A stretch of 64,000 nucleotides of DNA. It comes from Opitutaceae bacterium (GTDB taxonomy: Bacteria > Verrucomicrobiota > Verrucomicrobiia > Opitutales > Opitutaceae). Below, one piece after another: positions 54,905-64,000 of this stretch (within the stretch, counting starts at the first letter, position 1; the number at the start of each line of letters is the position of its first letter). A program made the position numbers and the translations under genes. The notes below the pieces were generated by a model. That model did no database searches and was not told the DNA's origin. It saw only the letters and a list, made by a program, of their open reading frames with translations. Where the stretch lies: the NCBI GenBank assembly GCA_028284235.1, contig JANQSC010000057.1, positions 20,655-84,654 on the forward strand, given 5' to 3'.

Positions 54905-55000
54905 CCGGCCTCTTGTCTGAACGAACGCGCTCCCGCTCAGCCACCGACAAGTCGGGGTCTCCGACGGGATCGCGTTCCACCTTCTTTTCCACTAGAATCT

Positions 55001-55260
55001 ATCCCAAACCCCATATGCGCGCCGCTGAGCGCAATTTTGGCCTAGAGCTAGGCGTGTTTGAAAAGCGAATACCTACCGGTATTTGTTTTCAAACAGAATA
55101 CAGCTCTAGGCCAAAAGGGCCTCAGCCCAATGGGTTGCGAGCGAAATCGCCTCTGGCAGCGTTCGCTATGGCGAGGATAGGCCTACGGGCATACCCGTAG
55201 CCATAGCCGCCTTGCCAGAGGCGATTTCGCTCGCAACGGCACACATATGGGGTTTGGGAT
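55001..55260. mobile_element. 260-bp nested palindromic element with 17-bp terminal inverted repeats (MITE-like)
   Basis: Perfect 17-bp ends (55001-55017 and 55244-55260, ATCCCAAACCCCATATG and its complement). Inside are two large stems. Stem 1: a perfect 15-bp stem (55035-55049 with 55102-55116) enclosing a 9-bp stem (55056-55064/55086-55094) and a 6-bp stem with a TACC loop (55068-55083). Stem 2: a perfect 25-bp stem (55134-55158 with 55213-55237) enclosing an 8-bp stem (55165-55172/55200-55207) and a 7-bp stem (55183-55189/55194-55200). A small GGGC/GCCC stem joins them. No open frame. Non-autonomous mobile element or structured RNA. Confidence 0.75.
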
Positions 55261-55346
55261 AAGTTCTAATCAGTTGCGTCTTGGAGAGGCCCTATTAGTT
55301 CAAAACATTCACAACCAGATACGATTCGCGCTCGAAGCAGGTAATC

Positions 55347-56651
55347 ATGAACGACCCAATTTCCAACATCAACCCGACCGACCTCAGAGGAATTCTAAAC
55401 TATGTCCCAAAATTTCTGGGACAAACCTTCGTTGTCTCCCTAGACGGCTCCATCATCGAAAACGAGAACCTACCCAACCTCATTCTCGACATCGCCGTGC
55501 TCAGAAGCCTGCAGATTAATGTCGTAATCGCCCACGGAGTAAGCCAGCAACTAAATCAGCTCTCCCAAGACCGTGGAATCGAGATTTCAAATGCGGACGG
55601 TTCGGGGGTCACCGACGCAAGCACCCTCGACCTCGCCATCCGAGCCTCCGCTCGCGCCTCGCACCAGATTTTGGAAGCGCTGACTCAGTCCGGACTCAAA
55701 TGCGCCATCACCAACTCAGTCCGCTCCACGCCGATCGGCGTCATCAAAGGCGTTGACCACCAGCGCAGCGGAAAAGTCGAGCGCATCGACGCCGAGTTTC
55801 TGGAGCACCTGATCGCCCGCGATATCATCCCCATCATACAGCCGATCGGATTCGACCGAAACGGACACACCTTGCGGATCAACAGCGACTTGCTCGCCAT
55901 CGAGGCCGCGTTCGCCCTCAATGCCACTAAAACCATCTTCGTTACCGAACGCGAAGGTCTCGAGGTCGATGGCGGCATCGCCCGCCAGCTGTCGGTTGAA
56001 ACGCTCGAATCGAAACTCGAAGACCCTTCTCTAAACGCCGTTGGAGCATCGTCGCTTAGCAAAGCGACCCACGCGGTGGCCGGTGTTCGGGGCGGCGTTG
56101 CTCGCGTCCACGTATTGGACGGCCGAATACACGATGGTCTGATTCGAGAGGTATTTTCAAACGAAGGTGTCGGAACGCTGGTGTACGGAAACGAATACCA
56201 GCAAATCCGCTCCGCCAAACGCTCCGACGTCGCCCTCATATACAATTTGACCAGCGGCGCCGTCGAAAAAGAGGAACTCGCCCCTCGGTCGATCGCGTTC
56301 ATCGAGCGCAACCTCGGCGACGTGCACGTGTACGAAATCGACGGCAACCTCGTCGGCTGCGTGCTCATCACCCGATTCGAAGCGGACCCCGAGACCGCGG
56401 AAATCAACGCGCTATTCGTCCACCCGCTCTACCAACGCCAAGGAATCGGGTCCAAGCTCGCTAATTTCGCCTGTATGAAACTTAAGGAATCAGGAGCCAC
56501 GCGGGTGCTCGCCCTGTCCACTCAGAGTTTCGGGTTTTTCGAGTCGGTCGAAGGATTCGAGGAAGCCTCAGTCGAGTCCCTACCCAAAACCAGGGCCGAA
56601 GAATACGACGCGCAGAAACGCAATTCCAAGATCTACGCCAAAACGCTCTAG
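55347..56651 (+). CDS. argA: Amino-acid N-acetyltransferase (N-acetylglutamate synthase)
   Basis: 434 residues. First step of arginine synthesis: acetyl-CoA plus glutamate. Residues ~15-285 form an amino-acid-kinase-like domain (GQTFVVSLDGSIIENENLPN; INVVIAHGVSQQLNQLSQDR; GTLVYGNEYQQIRSAKRSDV) that binds arginine in other ArgA proteins. Residues ~295-434 form a GNAT domain with VHVYEIDGNLVGCVLITRFE, INALFVHPLYQRQGIGSKLA (acetyl-CoA P-loop) and LALSTQSFGFFESVEGFEEA. The size and order match E. coli ArgA. Start ATG at 55347, weak ribosome site AGCAGG. The palindromic element ends 86 bp upstream, within the likely leader. Confidence 0.95.
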   Translation: MNDPISNINPTDLRGILNYVPKFLGQTFVVSLDGSIIENENLPNLILDIAVLRSLQINVVIAHGVSQQLNQLSQDRGIEISNADGSGVTDASTLDLAIRASARASHQILEALTQSGLKCAITNSVRSTPIGVIKGVDHQRSGKVERIDAEFLEHLIARDIIPIIQPIGFDRNGHTLRINSDLLAIEAAFALNATKTIFVTEREGLEVDGGIARQLSVETLESKLEDPSLNAVGASSLSKATHAVAGVRGGVARVHVLDGRIHDGLIREVFSNEGVGTLVYGNEYQQIRSAKRSDVALIYNLTSGAVEKEELAPRSIAFIERNLGDVHVYEIDGNLVGCVLITRFEADPETAEINALFVHPLYQRQGIGSKLANFACMKLKESGATRVLALSTQSFGFFESVEGFEEASVESLPKTRAEEYDAQKRNSKIYAKTL

Positions 56652-56661
56652 ACCACGCAGC

Positions 56662-56958
56662 CTAGTCGAGAAATTCCGAGCGTTCGAGGGAAGCCTGCAT
56701 CCGACGCAACTTTTTCAATTCCATCGGGTCCTTCACGTCGAGGTTTTCCAGAACATGCTCCAGTCGACGCTGGGAACCTCCGATCCCCATGGCCAACGAA
56801 CCCAGACTCTCCACCGCGTCGCGACTCAATCCACCCGTTCCCGAGGCGGCGGCTATCATCAATTGAATCTCTTCCGATGAACCCATCGTATCATTATCGG
56901 ATTGATACGCTCCCGCTTTAGATTCAACCGGGGCCACCGATCTAATGAGCAAACTCAT
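56662..56958 (-). CDS. Small protein of unknown function
   Basis: 98 residues from the ATG at 56958 (an ATG at 56967 is also in frame). Soluble, helical, with a Gly-rich middle (MIAAASGTGGLSRDAVESLG) and a charged coiled-coil-like end (LENLDVKDPMELKKLRRMQA). No known family. It sits between the convergent argA and the divergent metallophosphoesterase, whose longest start would overlap it by 14 bp. No strong ribosome site. The reading frame is the only support, so a moderate call. Confidence 0.45.
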   Translation of the reverse strand: MSLLIRSVAPVESKAGAYQSDNDTMGSSEEIQLMIAAASGTGGLSRDAVESLGSLAMGIGGSQRRLEHVLENLDVKDPMELKKLRRMQASLERSEFLD

Positions 56959-57034
56959 TTGCGCCACGCGTGGGGCGCGTGTACACTATCCTGGATTTCC
57001 ACCACGTCCACCAAAGCAAACGCCTCGCTATCAA

Positions 57035-57931
57035 GTGATTAGAATTCTGTCAGACCTCCACTGGGGCCACAAGGCAAGCCGAATCAAGCACGTCGATTCG
57101 CTACGGCCTTTGATATCCGAATCCGATACCGTCATTTTCAATGGGGACACGATCGAGCAGATCTACGAAGATTCCCCCGCCCACAAAGACAAGCCGCTCC
57201 CATCGTTCGACGCGCTCAAACGCAAAATCGCCAGCTGGGGCACTCGAAGCATTTTCGTTACCGGAAACCACGATCCCGCGATATCGCCCGCCCACTACTG
57301 CGAACTCAACCAAGGCTCCATTCTCATCACCCACGGAGACGCGATATTCGACTCCGTCGCTCCCTGGTCGCAACATAGTGCCCTGCTCGAGCAACTCGTC
57401 GCCCAAGGGAAACGCCAGCAAACCAATGACGAGCGAGCCTCCCTCTACCAATATCTCCAGATCTTCAAGTCAGCGTCCAAAAAACAGCACGCCCAGATGA
57501 AGGACTACGACCCGACGGCCTGGGGGAAAATCCAGATCTTCTTCCGCCAAGCCTGGCCGCCGACGCGCGTCTTTAAAATCCTCGACTCATGGAAGCAAGC
57601 TCCCGCTCGCGCCGTGGATATGGTCGCCCAATTCAAAACGCCGCCCGAATTCCTCATCATCGGCCACACTCACAAGCCCGACATTTCCACCCAAGGCGCC
57701 ACCACCGTGCTCAATTCCGGCTCTTTCTTCCCTTGGCCCGGCACCTACGCCATCGATATCGAATCCGACGGCATCCGCGTCCGGAAAGTCCACAAACGCA
57801 ACGGAGAATTCGTCGCCAGCGAACCCATTCGCCAATTCAAGCTGTCCATCGACGTCGACAGCCTGAAAATACCTGTCGGCGAGGTCGCGCCCGCAAAGAC
57901 TCAAACGCCACTCGCTCGCGAAATCGTCTGA
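57035..57931 (+). CDS. Metallophosphoesterase (UDP-2,3-diacylglucosamine hydrolase-like)
   Basis: 298 residues from the GTG at 57035, chosen because the first beta strand VIRILSDLHWGHKASRI starts there; an ATG at 56945 would add 30 residues without family resemblance. Calcineurin-like phosphoesterase motifs in order: SDLHWGH, VIFNGDTIEQ, FVTGNHDPAI, LITHGDAIFD and IIGHTHKPDI. Binuclear metal centre complete. The fold resembles LpxH/YbbF enzymes that cut UDP-diacylglucosamine in lipid A synthesis, but the substrate is open. It has an extra helical stretch (~130-200) rich in Lys/Gln. The C-terminal tail is not conserved. Confidence 0.88.
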   Translation: MIRILSDLHWGHKASRIKHVDSLRPLISESDTVIFNGDTIEQIYEDSPAHKDKPLPSFDALKRKIASWGTRSIFVTGNHDPAISPAHYCELNQGSILITHGDAIFDSVAPWSQHSALLEQLVAQGKRQQTNDERASLYQYLQIFKSASKKQHAQMKDYDPTAWGKIQIFFRQAWPPTRVFKILDSWKQAPARAVDMVAQFKTPPEFLIIGHTHKPDISTQGATTVLNSGSFFPWPGTYAIDIESDGIRVRKVHKRNGEFVASEPIRQFKLSIDVDSLKIPVGEVAPAKTQTPLAREIV

Positions 57932-58142
57932 GCTCAACTCCACCACCTGAATCGGAACCCAGTTCTCGCCTTAAAGACGGCATCTGAATAAGGGTATACC
58001 CGTATATGCTTTGAACGCTTCAAGCTATACTGAAATTCAAATGAGTTTAATCGCAATATAGCGGTACATTTTGAGCGCATTGCAGCCGTATTGTAGTTAG
58101 ACCGCGCACGTCGCGCGCGTCACTACCCATGCGAATTGCGAT
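57932..58142. other. Spacer upstream of the giant adhesin gene
   Basis: 211 bp without a gene. It holds a perfect 10-bp palindrome GGGTATACCC (57992-58001) and an AT-rich stretch (58005-58070) that may contain the adhesin promoter. No box can be named with confidence. Confidence 0.4.
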
Positions 58143-61100
58143 ATGAGCCTCGAAATCAGCTTCAAACAAGACTCAAACTCCCGCCCCCAGCACATCTCCC
58201 TGCAAGACGGCGAAAGCCTCCAAGTATTCTCCGGCGAGAGTTTCCAAATCCAAAACCCCGAGATCGTCGCCCAGCTCGTACCGCAAGCCAACGACCTGCA
58301 AATCGTCTGCCACGACGGGACCTCCTTCATACTCAAAAGCTTCCTCGACGTAGAATTCAGCCAGGAACCCGTCCTCGAACTCAAAGACGGAGCGAGCATT
58401 ACCTGGCACGATTTCGTCCAGCAGTCCGAAGGCGTCGACATGGCCGACGTCCCCGACGACCAATACAGTCAGAGCATCCTCTTCGCGCCGCTCGCGGTCA
58501 TCGCCGTGACTTCCGAAGCGCAAAAATGGGACATCGCCCCCATCGACCCCGACACCGAGTCCACTGAAAACGACCCCCAAACCGCCGCCGACAAATCTGC
58601 AATCGAGCCATCCAGCGCCGCGGAAGACGAAACGCGGGAAGACTACAACGCGCGCTCCACCGGCCCGTCAATTGACTCCGAGGACGAGACAGTCGATTCT
58701 GAAAGCGAACCCACCACGCAACCCGAATCCGAAGACTCCGAAGATCGCAATGGCGACTCGCTCGCCTACACAACCAACACGGAAATCGACCCCATCGAGA
58801 TCGACATCCGCGATTTCATCCCTCAGCTCCAAAACGGCGAAATCTCCGACGGGATCACCATCACCGCCCAATTCGAAAACGGCGATCCCACCGAAATCGA
58901 AGTGGACACCGGAACCGGCCTCTTGCGACTCGCCAACGACACCTTCGAAGACGACTCGCAACGCAAAATCCTCATCACCGTTAGAGAAGGCGAAACCACC
59001 ACCGACACCGCCCTAACCGTAACCCAAACCAAAGACGGCGGCGGACAAGCATTTCACTTCATCCTCAGCCACGACCGAGTCGTCGAGAACATCGACGGCG
59101 CGCTTATCGGAAAACTGGATACGGACGACGGGGGCCAAGGAAACACCTACACCTACGAAATTACAAAAGACGATTCCGGACACTTCGAGATAGTCGGCAA
59201 CGTTCTCAAACTGAAAGACGGCGTAAGCATCGACTACGAAGCCCAACCCGACAAGTACCCGCTCTCAATCGCCGCTATCGACCAGGACGGCAATCGCATC
59301 GAGCAAACGCTTTCCATCTGGCCCGAGGACGTGAACGAAGCCGCGTCCGTCTCTTCCGTGGGTGTGTCCGGACTCGAAGATGTCGTCGTCTCCTTCACCC
59401 CCGAGCAATTCGAAGAGTCCTTCGAAGACGAAGACAGCGACTACCTCGAAATGATTCGGATCGACTCGCTCCCCGACAATGGAGTCCTAAAGATCGGCGA
59501 TGAAACCGTGACCAGCGGCCAACTCGTCGACATCGAACAAGTCGAAGACCTCCAGTTCCACCCCGACATAAACTGGAACGGGGAAACCCACTTCCCCTGG
59601 TCCGGATTCGACGGACAATCCTGGTCCTCCGAAAGTTCACACGTCGCCATCAACGTCGAAGCCGTCAACGACGCTCCCGTCGTCAACGTCAACGTCGATA
59701 GCCAAACCATCGTCGACGACGACGTATTCGAACTCGAACTACCCGAAAACACCTTTAGCGACGCAGATGTGGGCGACACTCTAACCTACTCGGGCGATCT
59801 GCCGGGATGGCTCTCAATCGACCCGCAAACCGGCTCTCTCAGCGGCGCCCCAGCAGCGAGCGATGTAGGCAACCACGAAGTCACTATCACCGCCACCGAC
59901 AGTTCCGGCGCCTCCGCCAGCCAGTCCTTCCAAATCAACGTAGAAGCGTCCAACCGAGCCCCGACAATAACACAAATCGAGGACCAAACCGCTCCTGAAG
60001 ACTCAGCCTTCTCACTGGACGTCTCCTCGAACTTCACCGACCTCGACGAAGGCGATACCCTCACCTATTCCGCTACGCTCGAAAACGGCGATCCGCTTCC
60101 CGAATGGATCGCTCTCGATTCCGAAACCGGACAGCTTTCAGGCACGCCGCGAAATGAGGACGTCGGCTCCTTCTCAGTTTCCATCACGGCCTCGGACGGA
60201 TCCGAAACTGCGACCAACACCTTCGCAATCAACGTCGAAAACACCAACGACGGACCCGTTGTTGAAGCGAGTATACAAAATACCACAACCGACGAAGACC
60301 AAGTTTTCTCGCTCGAAACCGCCGACAACTTTTCCGACCCCGACCTCGGCGACACCCTCACCTTCTTCGCAACGCTTGAAGACGGCTCCGACCTGCCCGA
60401 ATGGCTTTCCATCAACCCCGAAAGCGGACTCCTTTCAGGAACACCAACCAACGACGACGTCGGAACAATCAACGTATCCATAGTCGCCTCCGACGGCGAA
60501 GCCACTGCCACTGAAACCTTCGCCCTCGCAGTCGAAAACGCAAACGACGGGCCCACCGTAAGCTCCACCATCGTCGACCAATCCACCGACGAGGACAGCT
60601 TGTTCTCGCTCGACGTGTCCTCAAACTTCAACGACGAAGATCTCGGCGACACGCTCTCCTATTCCGCAACACTCGAAGACGGAAACCCGCTTCCAGACTG
60701 GATCAGTTTCGATTCCGAAAGCGGCGCATTCACCGGCACACCGCGCAACGCCAATGTCGGCGAACTCAACCTGACGGTAACCGCTTCCGACGGAGAAGCC
60801 AGCGCTTCCCAGAATTTCACTCTCACGGTCGAAAATACCAACGACGCTCCAATCCTCACTTCAGCAATCAACGACGCCGACGCTACCGAAGACGCCCCGT
60901 TCACGTTGGACGCCGCGTCGCACTTCTCAGACGAAGATCTCGGCGATGAGCTCTCCTACTCCGCCACTCTCGAAAACGGCGACCCGCTTCCGTCATGGCT
61001 GTCAATCGACCCCAGTACGGGCGGACTCTCGGGAACGCCCGAGAATGGGGACGTCGGCGAAATCACCGTCACCATAAGCGCCTCCGATGGCCAGGCGTCC

Positions 61101-64000
61101 GCAAGCGACACATTCACAGTCACCGTCGAGAACACCAACGACGGACCCGTCGCCACTTCAACCATCGCTGACCAAACCACGTCGGAAGGAAACGAGTTCA
61201 CACTCGACACCTCGGAAAGCTTCTCCGACGAAGACCTCGGCGACAGCCTCAGCTACTCCGCGGAGCAATCCAATGGCGACCCCCTTCCCGACTGGCTCGA
61301 GATCGATCCAGAAACCGGAGAACTGCGCGGCACCCCGGATAACCCCGACGTAGGAAGTATCGAGATTACCATTACCGCTTCCGATGGCGAGAACTCCGCC
61401 ACCAACGACTTCTCGATAACCATTGAAAACACTAACGACGGACCCATCGCTACAACCCAAATCGCGGACCAGTCCATCGACGAGGATAGCGGCTTCAACC
61501 TCGACCTCGCCAACCACTTCGAAGACGAAGACCTTGGCGACGAACTCCACTATTCCGCTACGCTCGAAAACGGCGACCCGCTCCCGGACTGGATGAGCCT
61601 CGACTCCGAAACCGGTAGACTCTCCGGCAAACCCCGAAATGAAGATGTCGGCGATCTCGAAATCAAGATAACCGTTTCGGACGGGGAAGCCGAAACTGAA
61701 CAATCCTTCAACCTCTCTATCGAAAACACCAACGACGCTCCAACACTCACAGCGTCGATCCCAGATGCGAACGTCGCGGAAGACTCGCCGTTTTCACTGG
61801 ACGTCTCCGACTCCTTCCAAGACCAAGATCTCGGAGACACGCTTTCCTACACGGCGGAAATTGAAGGCGGAGGCGATCTCCCGGAATGGCTGTCGTTCGA
61901 CGAATCCACCGGCCAGTTCTCCGGAACCCCCGAAAACGAGGATGTAGGCGAGCTCTCCATCACTGTCACCGCCAGCGACGGCGAATCATCGGTCTCCGAC
62001 ACCTTTTCCATCTCCGTCGCAAACACCAACGACGGTCCCGTCGCCTCTCAGAGTATCGGCGACCAAACTACAGGCGAAGACTCCCCATTCATCATCGACG
62101 TTTCCGAGAACTTCTCGGACGAGGATCTCGGAGACACGCTCTCCTATAGCGCGACTTTGGACAACGGAGACCCGCTTCCCGACTGGATATCCATCGACAG
62201 CGAAACAGGCGAACTTACCGGCACTCCCAGAAACGCCGACGTCGGAGACCTCGACATCACCGTCACCGTCTCGGACGGCGAAGCCACCGCCGAACAGAAC
62301 TTCACCCTCACAGTCGAAAACACCAACGACGCGCCCACGTTAAGTACCCAGATTGTCGACGAAAATGTCACCGAGAATGCGCTCTTCGAACTCGATATTT
62401 CCGATCACTTCGAAGACGTCGACACCGGCGACGAACTCGTATTCGAAGCCACCCTCGAAGACGGAAGCGACCTTCCAGACTGGCTTTCATTCGACGAATC
62501 CACCGGCCAATTCTCGGGCACTCCTGAAAATGGAGACGTCGGCGAGCTCAGCGTAACCGTAGTTGCTTCGGATGGCGAAGCCCTCGTTTCCGACACCTTT
62601 TCGATCACCATCGAGAACACCAACGACGGACCGACTGTATCCACCAGTATCAGTGACCAGACTACCGACGAGGACGCTGCGTTCTCGCTCGACGTGTCCG
62701 GAAACTTCTCCGACGAGGACCTTGGCGACACGCTCACCTATTCCGCCACCCTCGAGAACGGCGACCCTCTACCAAGCTGGCTGTCCATCGACACCAGTAC
62801 CGGCCAGCTCTCGGGAACGCCCGAAAACGGCGACGTCGGGGACATCTCCATAACCGTCACCGCTTCGGACGGGGAAGCGTCTGTTGACGACACCTTCTCC
62901 ATCTCCGTAGAGAACACCAACGACGGGCCCGTCGTCACTTCCCAGATCGCCGACCAAGACACCGGGAGCGGCGAAACATTCAGTTTGAACGTCGCGTCAA
63001 ATTTCGGCGACGAAGATGGGGACACACTCACGTTCAACGCTGAGCTTACCAATGAGTCAGGAGAGATTATCGGAGACGGTTCACTCCCGAGCTGGCTTTC
63101 CTTCGACTCGACAACCGGACAATTCTCTGGAACACCAGACAATGGCGACGCTGGAATGATCTGCGTCAAGGTAACCGCATCCGATGGATCGGAAACAACA
63201 AGCGATATTGTCGCCATCACTGTCATAGAAGCCAACGAAGGTCCCGTCGCCACAGCCGACTTCGCATTCGTGACTGAACCGAACACCGTCACCATCGACG
63301 TCCTCGCAAACGACACGGACGCCAACGGAGACACCCTCACCATCACCGAAGCAACCGTTCCTGACGGCAGCGGGTCGGTAAGTATAGTCGGCAACCAAAT
63401 CGTCTACGATCCCGGCGACGACTTTGCGGACCTCGCCCTCGATGACACTTCTGTCATCCAAATTTCCTATACGGTTTCTGACGGCAATGGAGGAGAATCT
63501 ACCTCAACCGTCGATGTGACCGTCACGGGCGACGATAGCCTCATCGTCGACGGTAGTTCGAGCAGCACCATCGACGGTACTGAAAATGCCAATACAATCC
63601 TCGGAAACGCAGGCCACGATACCATCAACGCAGGCGAGGGAGACGATACGATCGTCGGAGGAACCGGCAACGACAACCTATACGGTGGAGAGGGGGACGA
63701 CACATTCCTCGTCGCCGACGGCGACGGCGCCGACGACTTCTACGGCGGCGAGGGAGACGACACCGTCAAGGCCACCGAGGACGACATGGCCGTCACCATC
63801 GACGGGAACTTCGACGCCGACAACTCCATCGAGACCATCTCAGCCGACGGGCACTCAGGCGTCACCGTGCAGGGAGACTCCTCAAGCCAGACCCTCGACT
63901 TCTCCGAGACCGACCTCGACGGCATCGACACGATCGACGGCGGAGCCGGTCACGACACCATCACCGGCAACGACGACGACAACACCATCGTCGGAGGGAC
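58143..64000 (+). CDS. Giant repetitive RTX adhesin, cadherin-like repeats, 3' end beyond window
   Basis: At least 1952 residues, unbroken to the window edge. No Sec signal. The N-terminal ~100 residues (DLQIVCHDGTSFILKSFLDV) resemble the BapA-prefix domain of type I secreted adhesins. An acidic Ser/Glu/Asp linker follows (~135-220). Then come a cadherin-like region and about 12 repeats of ~98 residues (~525-1700), each with LPxWLSxDxxTGxLSGTP and ENTNDGP (He_PIG/dystroglycan-type cadherin-like). A Big_9/VCBS-like domain (~1700-1800: IDVLANDTDANGDTLTIT) precedes RTX nonapeptides (GNAGHDTINAGEGDDTIVGG) binding Ca2+. Type I secretion and surface adhesion are inferred; the secretion signal would lie beyond the edge. 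Confidence 0.93.
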   Translation, partial: MSLEISFKQDSNSRPQHISLQDGESLQVFSGESFQIQNPEIVAQLVPQANDLQIVCHDGTSFILKSFLDVEFSQEPVLELKDGASITWHDFVQQSEGVDMADVPDDQYSQSILFAPLAVIAVTSEAQKWDIAPIDPDTESTENDPQTAADKSAIEPSSAAEDETREDYNARSTGPSIDSEDETVDSESEPTTQPESEDSEDRNGDSLAYTTNTEIDPIEIDIRDFIPQLQNGEISDGITITAQFENGDPTEIEVDTGTGLLRLANDTFEDDSQRKILITVREGETTTDTALTVTQTKDGGGQAFHFILSHDRVVENIDGALIGKLDTDDGGQGNTYTYEITKDDSGHFEIVGNVLKLKDGVSIDYEAQPDKYPLSIAAIDQDGNRIEQTLSIWPEDVNEAASVSSVGVSGLEDVVVSFTPEQFEESFEDEDSDYLEMIRIDSLPDNGVLKIGDETVTSGQLVDIEQVEDLQFHPDINWNGETHFPWSGFDGQSWSSESSHVAINVEAVNDAPVVNVNVDSQTIVDDDVFELELPENTFSDADVGDTLTYSGDLPGWLSIDPQTGSLSGAPAASDVGNHEVTITATDSSGASASQSFQINVEASNRAPTITQIEDQTAPEDSAFSLDVSSNFTDLDEGDTLTYSATLENGDPLPEWIALDSETGQLSGTPRNEDVGSFSVSITASDGSETATNTFAINVENTNDGPVVEASIQNTTTDEDQVFSLETADNFSDPDLGDTLTFFATLEDGSDLPEWLSINPESGLLSGTPTNDDVGTINVSIVASDGEATATETFALAVENANDGPTVSSTIVDQSTDEDSLFSLDVSSNFNDEDLGDTLSYSATLEDGNPLPDWISFDSESGAFTGTPRNANVGELNLTVTASDGEASASQNFTLTVENTNDAPILTSAINDADATEDAPFTLDAASHFSDEDLGDELSYSATLENGDPLPSWLSIDPSTGGLSGTPENGDVGEITVTISASDGQASASDTFTVTVENTNDGPVATSTIADQTTSEGNEFTLDTSESFSDEDLGDSLSYSAEQSNGDPLPDWLEIDPETGELRGTPDNPDVGSIEITITASDGENSATNDFSITIENTNDGPIATTQIADQSIDEDSGFNLDLANHFEDEDLGDELHYSATLENGDPLPDWMSLDSETGRLSGKPRNEDVGDLEIKITVSDGEAETEQSFNLSIENTNDAPTLTASIPDANVAEDSPFSLDVSDSFQDQDLGDTLSYTAEIEGGGDLPEWLSFDESTGQFSGTPENEDVGELSITVTASDGESSVSDTFSISVANTNDGPVASQSIGDQTTGEDSPFIIDVSENFSDEDLGDTLSYSATLDNGDPLPDWISIDSETGELTGTPRNADVGDLDITVTVSDGEATAEQNFTLTVENTNDAPTLSTQIVDENVTENALFELDISDHFEDVDTGDELVFEATLEDGSDLPDWLSFDESTGQFSGTPENGDVGELSVTVVASDGEALVSDTFSITIENTNDGPTVSTSISDQTTDEDAAFSLDVSGNFSDEDLGDTLTYSATLENGDPLPSWLSIDTSTGQLSGTPENGDVGDISITVTASDGEASVDDTFSISVENTNDGPVVTSQIADQDTGSGETFSLNVASNFGDEDGDTLTFNAELTNESGEIIGDGSLPSWLSFDSTTGQFSGTPDNGDAGMICVKVTASDGSETTSDIVAITVIEANEGPVATADFAFVTEPNTVTIDVLANDTDANGDTLTITEATVPDGSGSVSIVGNQIVYDPGDDFADLALDDTSVIQISYTVSDGNGGESTSTVDVTVTGDDSLIVDGSSSSTIDGTENANTILGNAGHDTINAGEGDDTIVGGTGNDNLYGGEGDDTFLVADGDGADDFYGGEGDDTVKATEDDMAVTIDGNFDADNSIETISADGHSGVTVQGDSSSQTLDFSETDLDGIDTIDGGAGHDTITGNDDDNTIVGG
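59700..63200. repeat. Tandem ~294-297 bp coding repeats
   Basis: About 12 units, each encoding one cadherin-like domain. Copies share blocks such as TCCGCNACNCTCGAAAACGG and ATTGAAAACACNAACGACGG with many synonymous changes, so the DNA repeat is old or under protein-level selection. Because of the repeat, the opposite strand is also open in many copies (Ser-rich), which is not a gene. Confidence 0.85.

Noticed and set aside
59700..63200. CRISPR-like regularity of repeats
   Set aside because: Units are ~297 bp, in frame, and encode protein domains; no short direct repeats with unique spacers anywhere in the window.
60065..63394. Chain of Ser-rich minus-strand frames opposite the adhesin repeats
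   Set aside because: The same antisense frame recurs in every repeat copy because the coding repeat recurs; no independent start signals or conservation expected.

Overview
The window reads as a gene-dense bacterial chromosome with no rRNA gene, no complete tRNA and no obvious prophage. A marine Verrucomicrobiota of the class Opitutia (Opitutae; Coraliomargarita- or Pelagicoccus-like) fits best. The reasons are a secreted formylglycine sulfatase, an ortholog-type ParE/ParC pair, MenC/MenE, a bacterial family B DNA polymerase, few Shine-Dalgarno sequences, and several kinds of intergenic palindromes. This placement is inferred from gene content; no phylogeny was run.

Layout. 1-9.6 kb: a truncated sulfatase, a small lipoprotein, an AraC regulator with a direct-repeat site upstream, ferrochelatase (hemH), a GT4 glycosyltransferase, a secreted FKBP, a large LOG-domain protein, purD and a SAM methyltransferase. 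9.7-22.8 kb: topoisomerase IV-type parE-parC, a small protein of unknown function, a YgjP/WLM-type metalloprotease-like protein, two more FKBP-type isomerases, glpK, a DUF21-CBS membrane protein, lgt, pgsA-pgpA, coaD, an inositol-phosphatase-family enzyme and a single-domain response regulator. 23-27.2 kb: the chaperone block dnaK, groES, groEL, closed by a strong intrinsic terminator, with a tRNA-like stretch just in front of dnaK. 27.3-38 kb: polX, menC-menE, guaB, a secreted unknown protein, a divergent purA, panE, a 0.7 kb non-coding stretch and a HAD phosphatase.

38-48 kb: recD2, then a lipid-type cluster (ketosynthase, an ACP-dehydratase fusion, a GT4 glycosyltransferase, a hotdog thioesterase), then aroK-queG and an unusual fusion of an FAD oxidoreductase to a YtqB/MnmM-type methyltransferase. 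48-58 kb: family B DNA polymerase behind a small membrane protein, the coupled operon proS-clpS-DUF2017-like-zinc-ribbon membrane protein, argA, small unknowns and a metallophosphoesterase. 58.1-64 kb: the first 1952 codons of a giant repetitive adhesin (about 12 cadherin-like/He_PIG-type repeats followed by RTX calcium-binding nonapeptides), which runs off the window.

The most interesting items are: (i) the FAD oxidoreductase-MnmM fusion at 46470-48122, which looks like a second, independent solution to the bifunctional MnmC enzyme of tRNA wobble-uridine modification; (ii) a 260-bp nested palindromic element at 55001-55260 with perfect 17-bp terminal inverted repeats; (iii) a hexamer-phased inverted repeat at 48131-48232; (iv) the ketosynthase plus ACP-dehydratase fusion cluster; (v) a divergent 518-residue PurA; and (vi) the tRNA-like dnaK leader. 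Most genes lack a recognisable Shine-Dalgarno sequence, so the few strong ones stand out.
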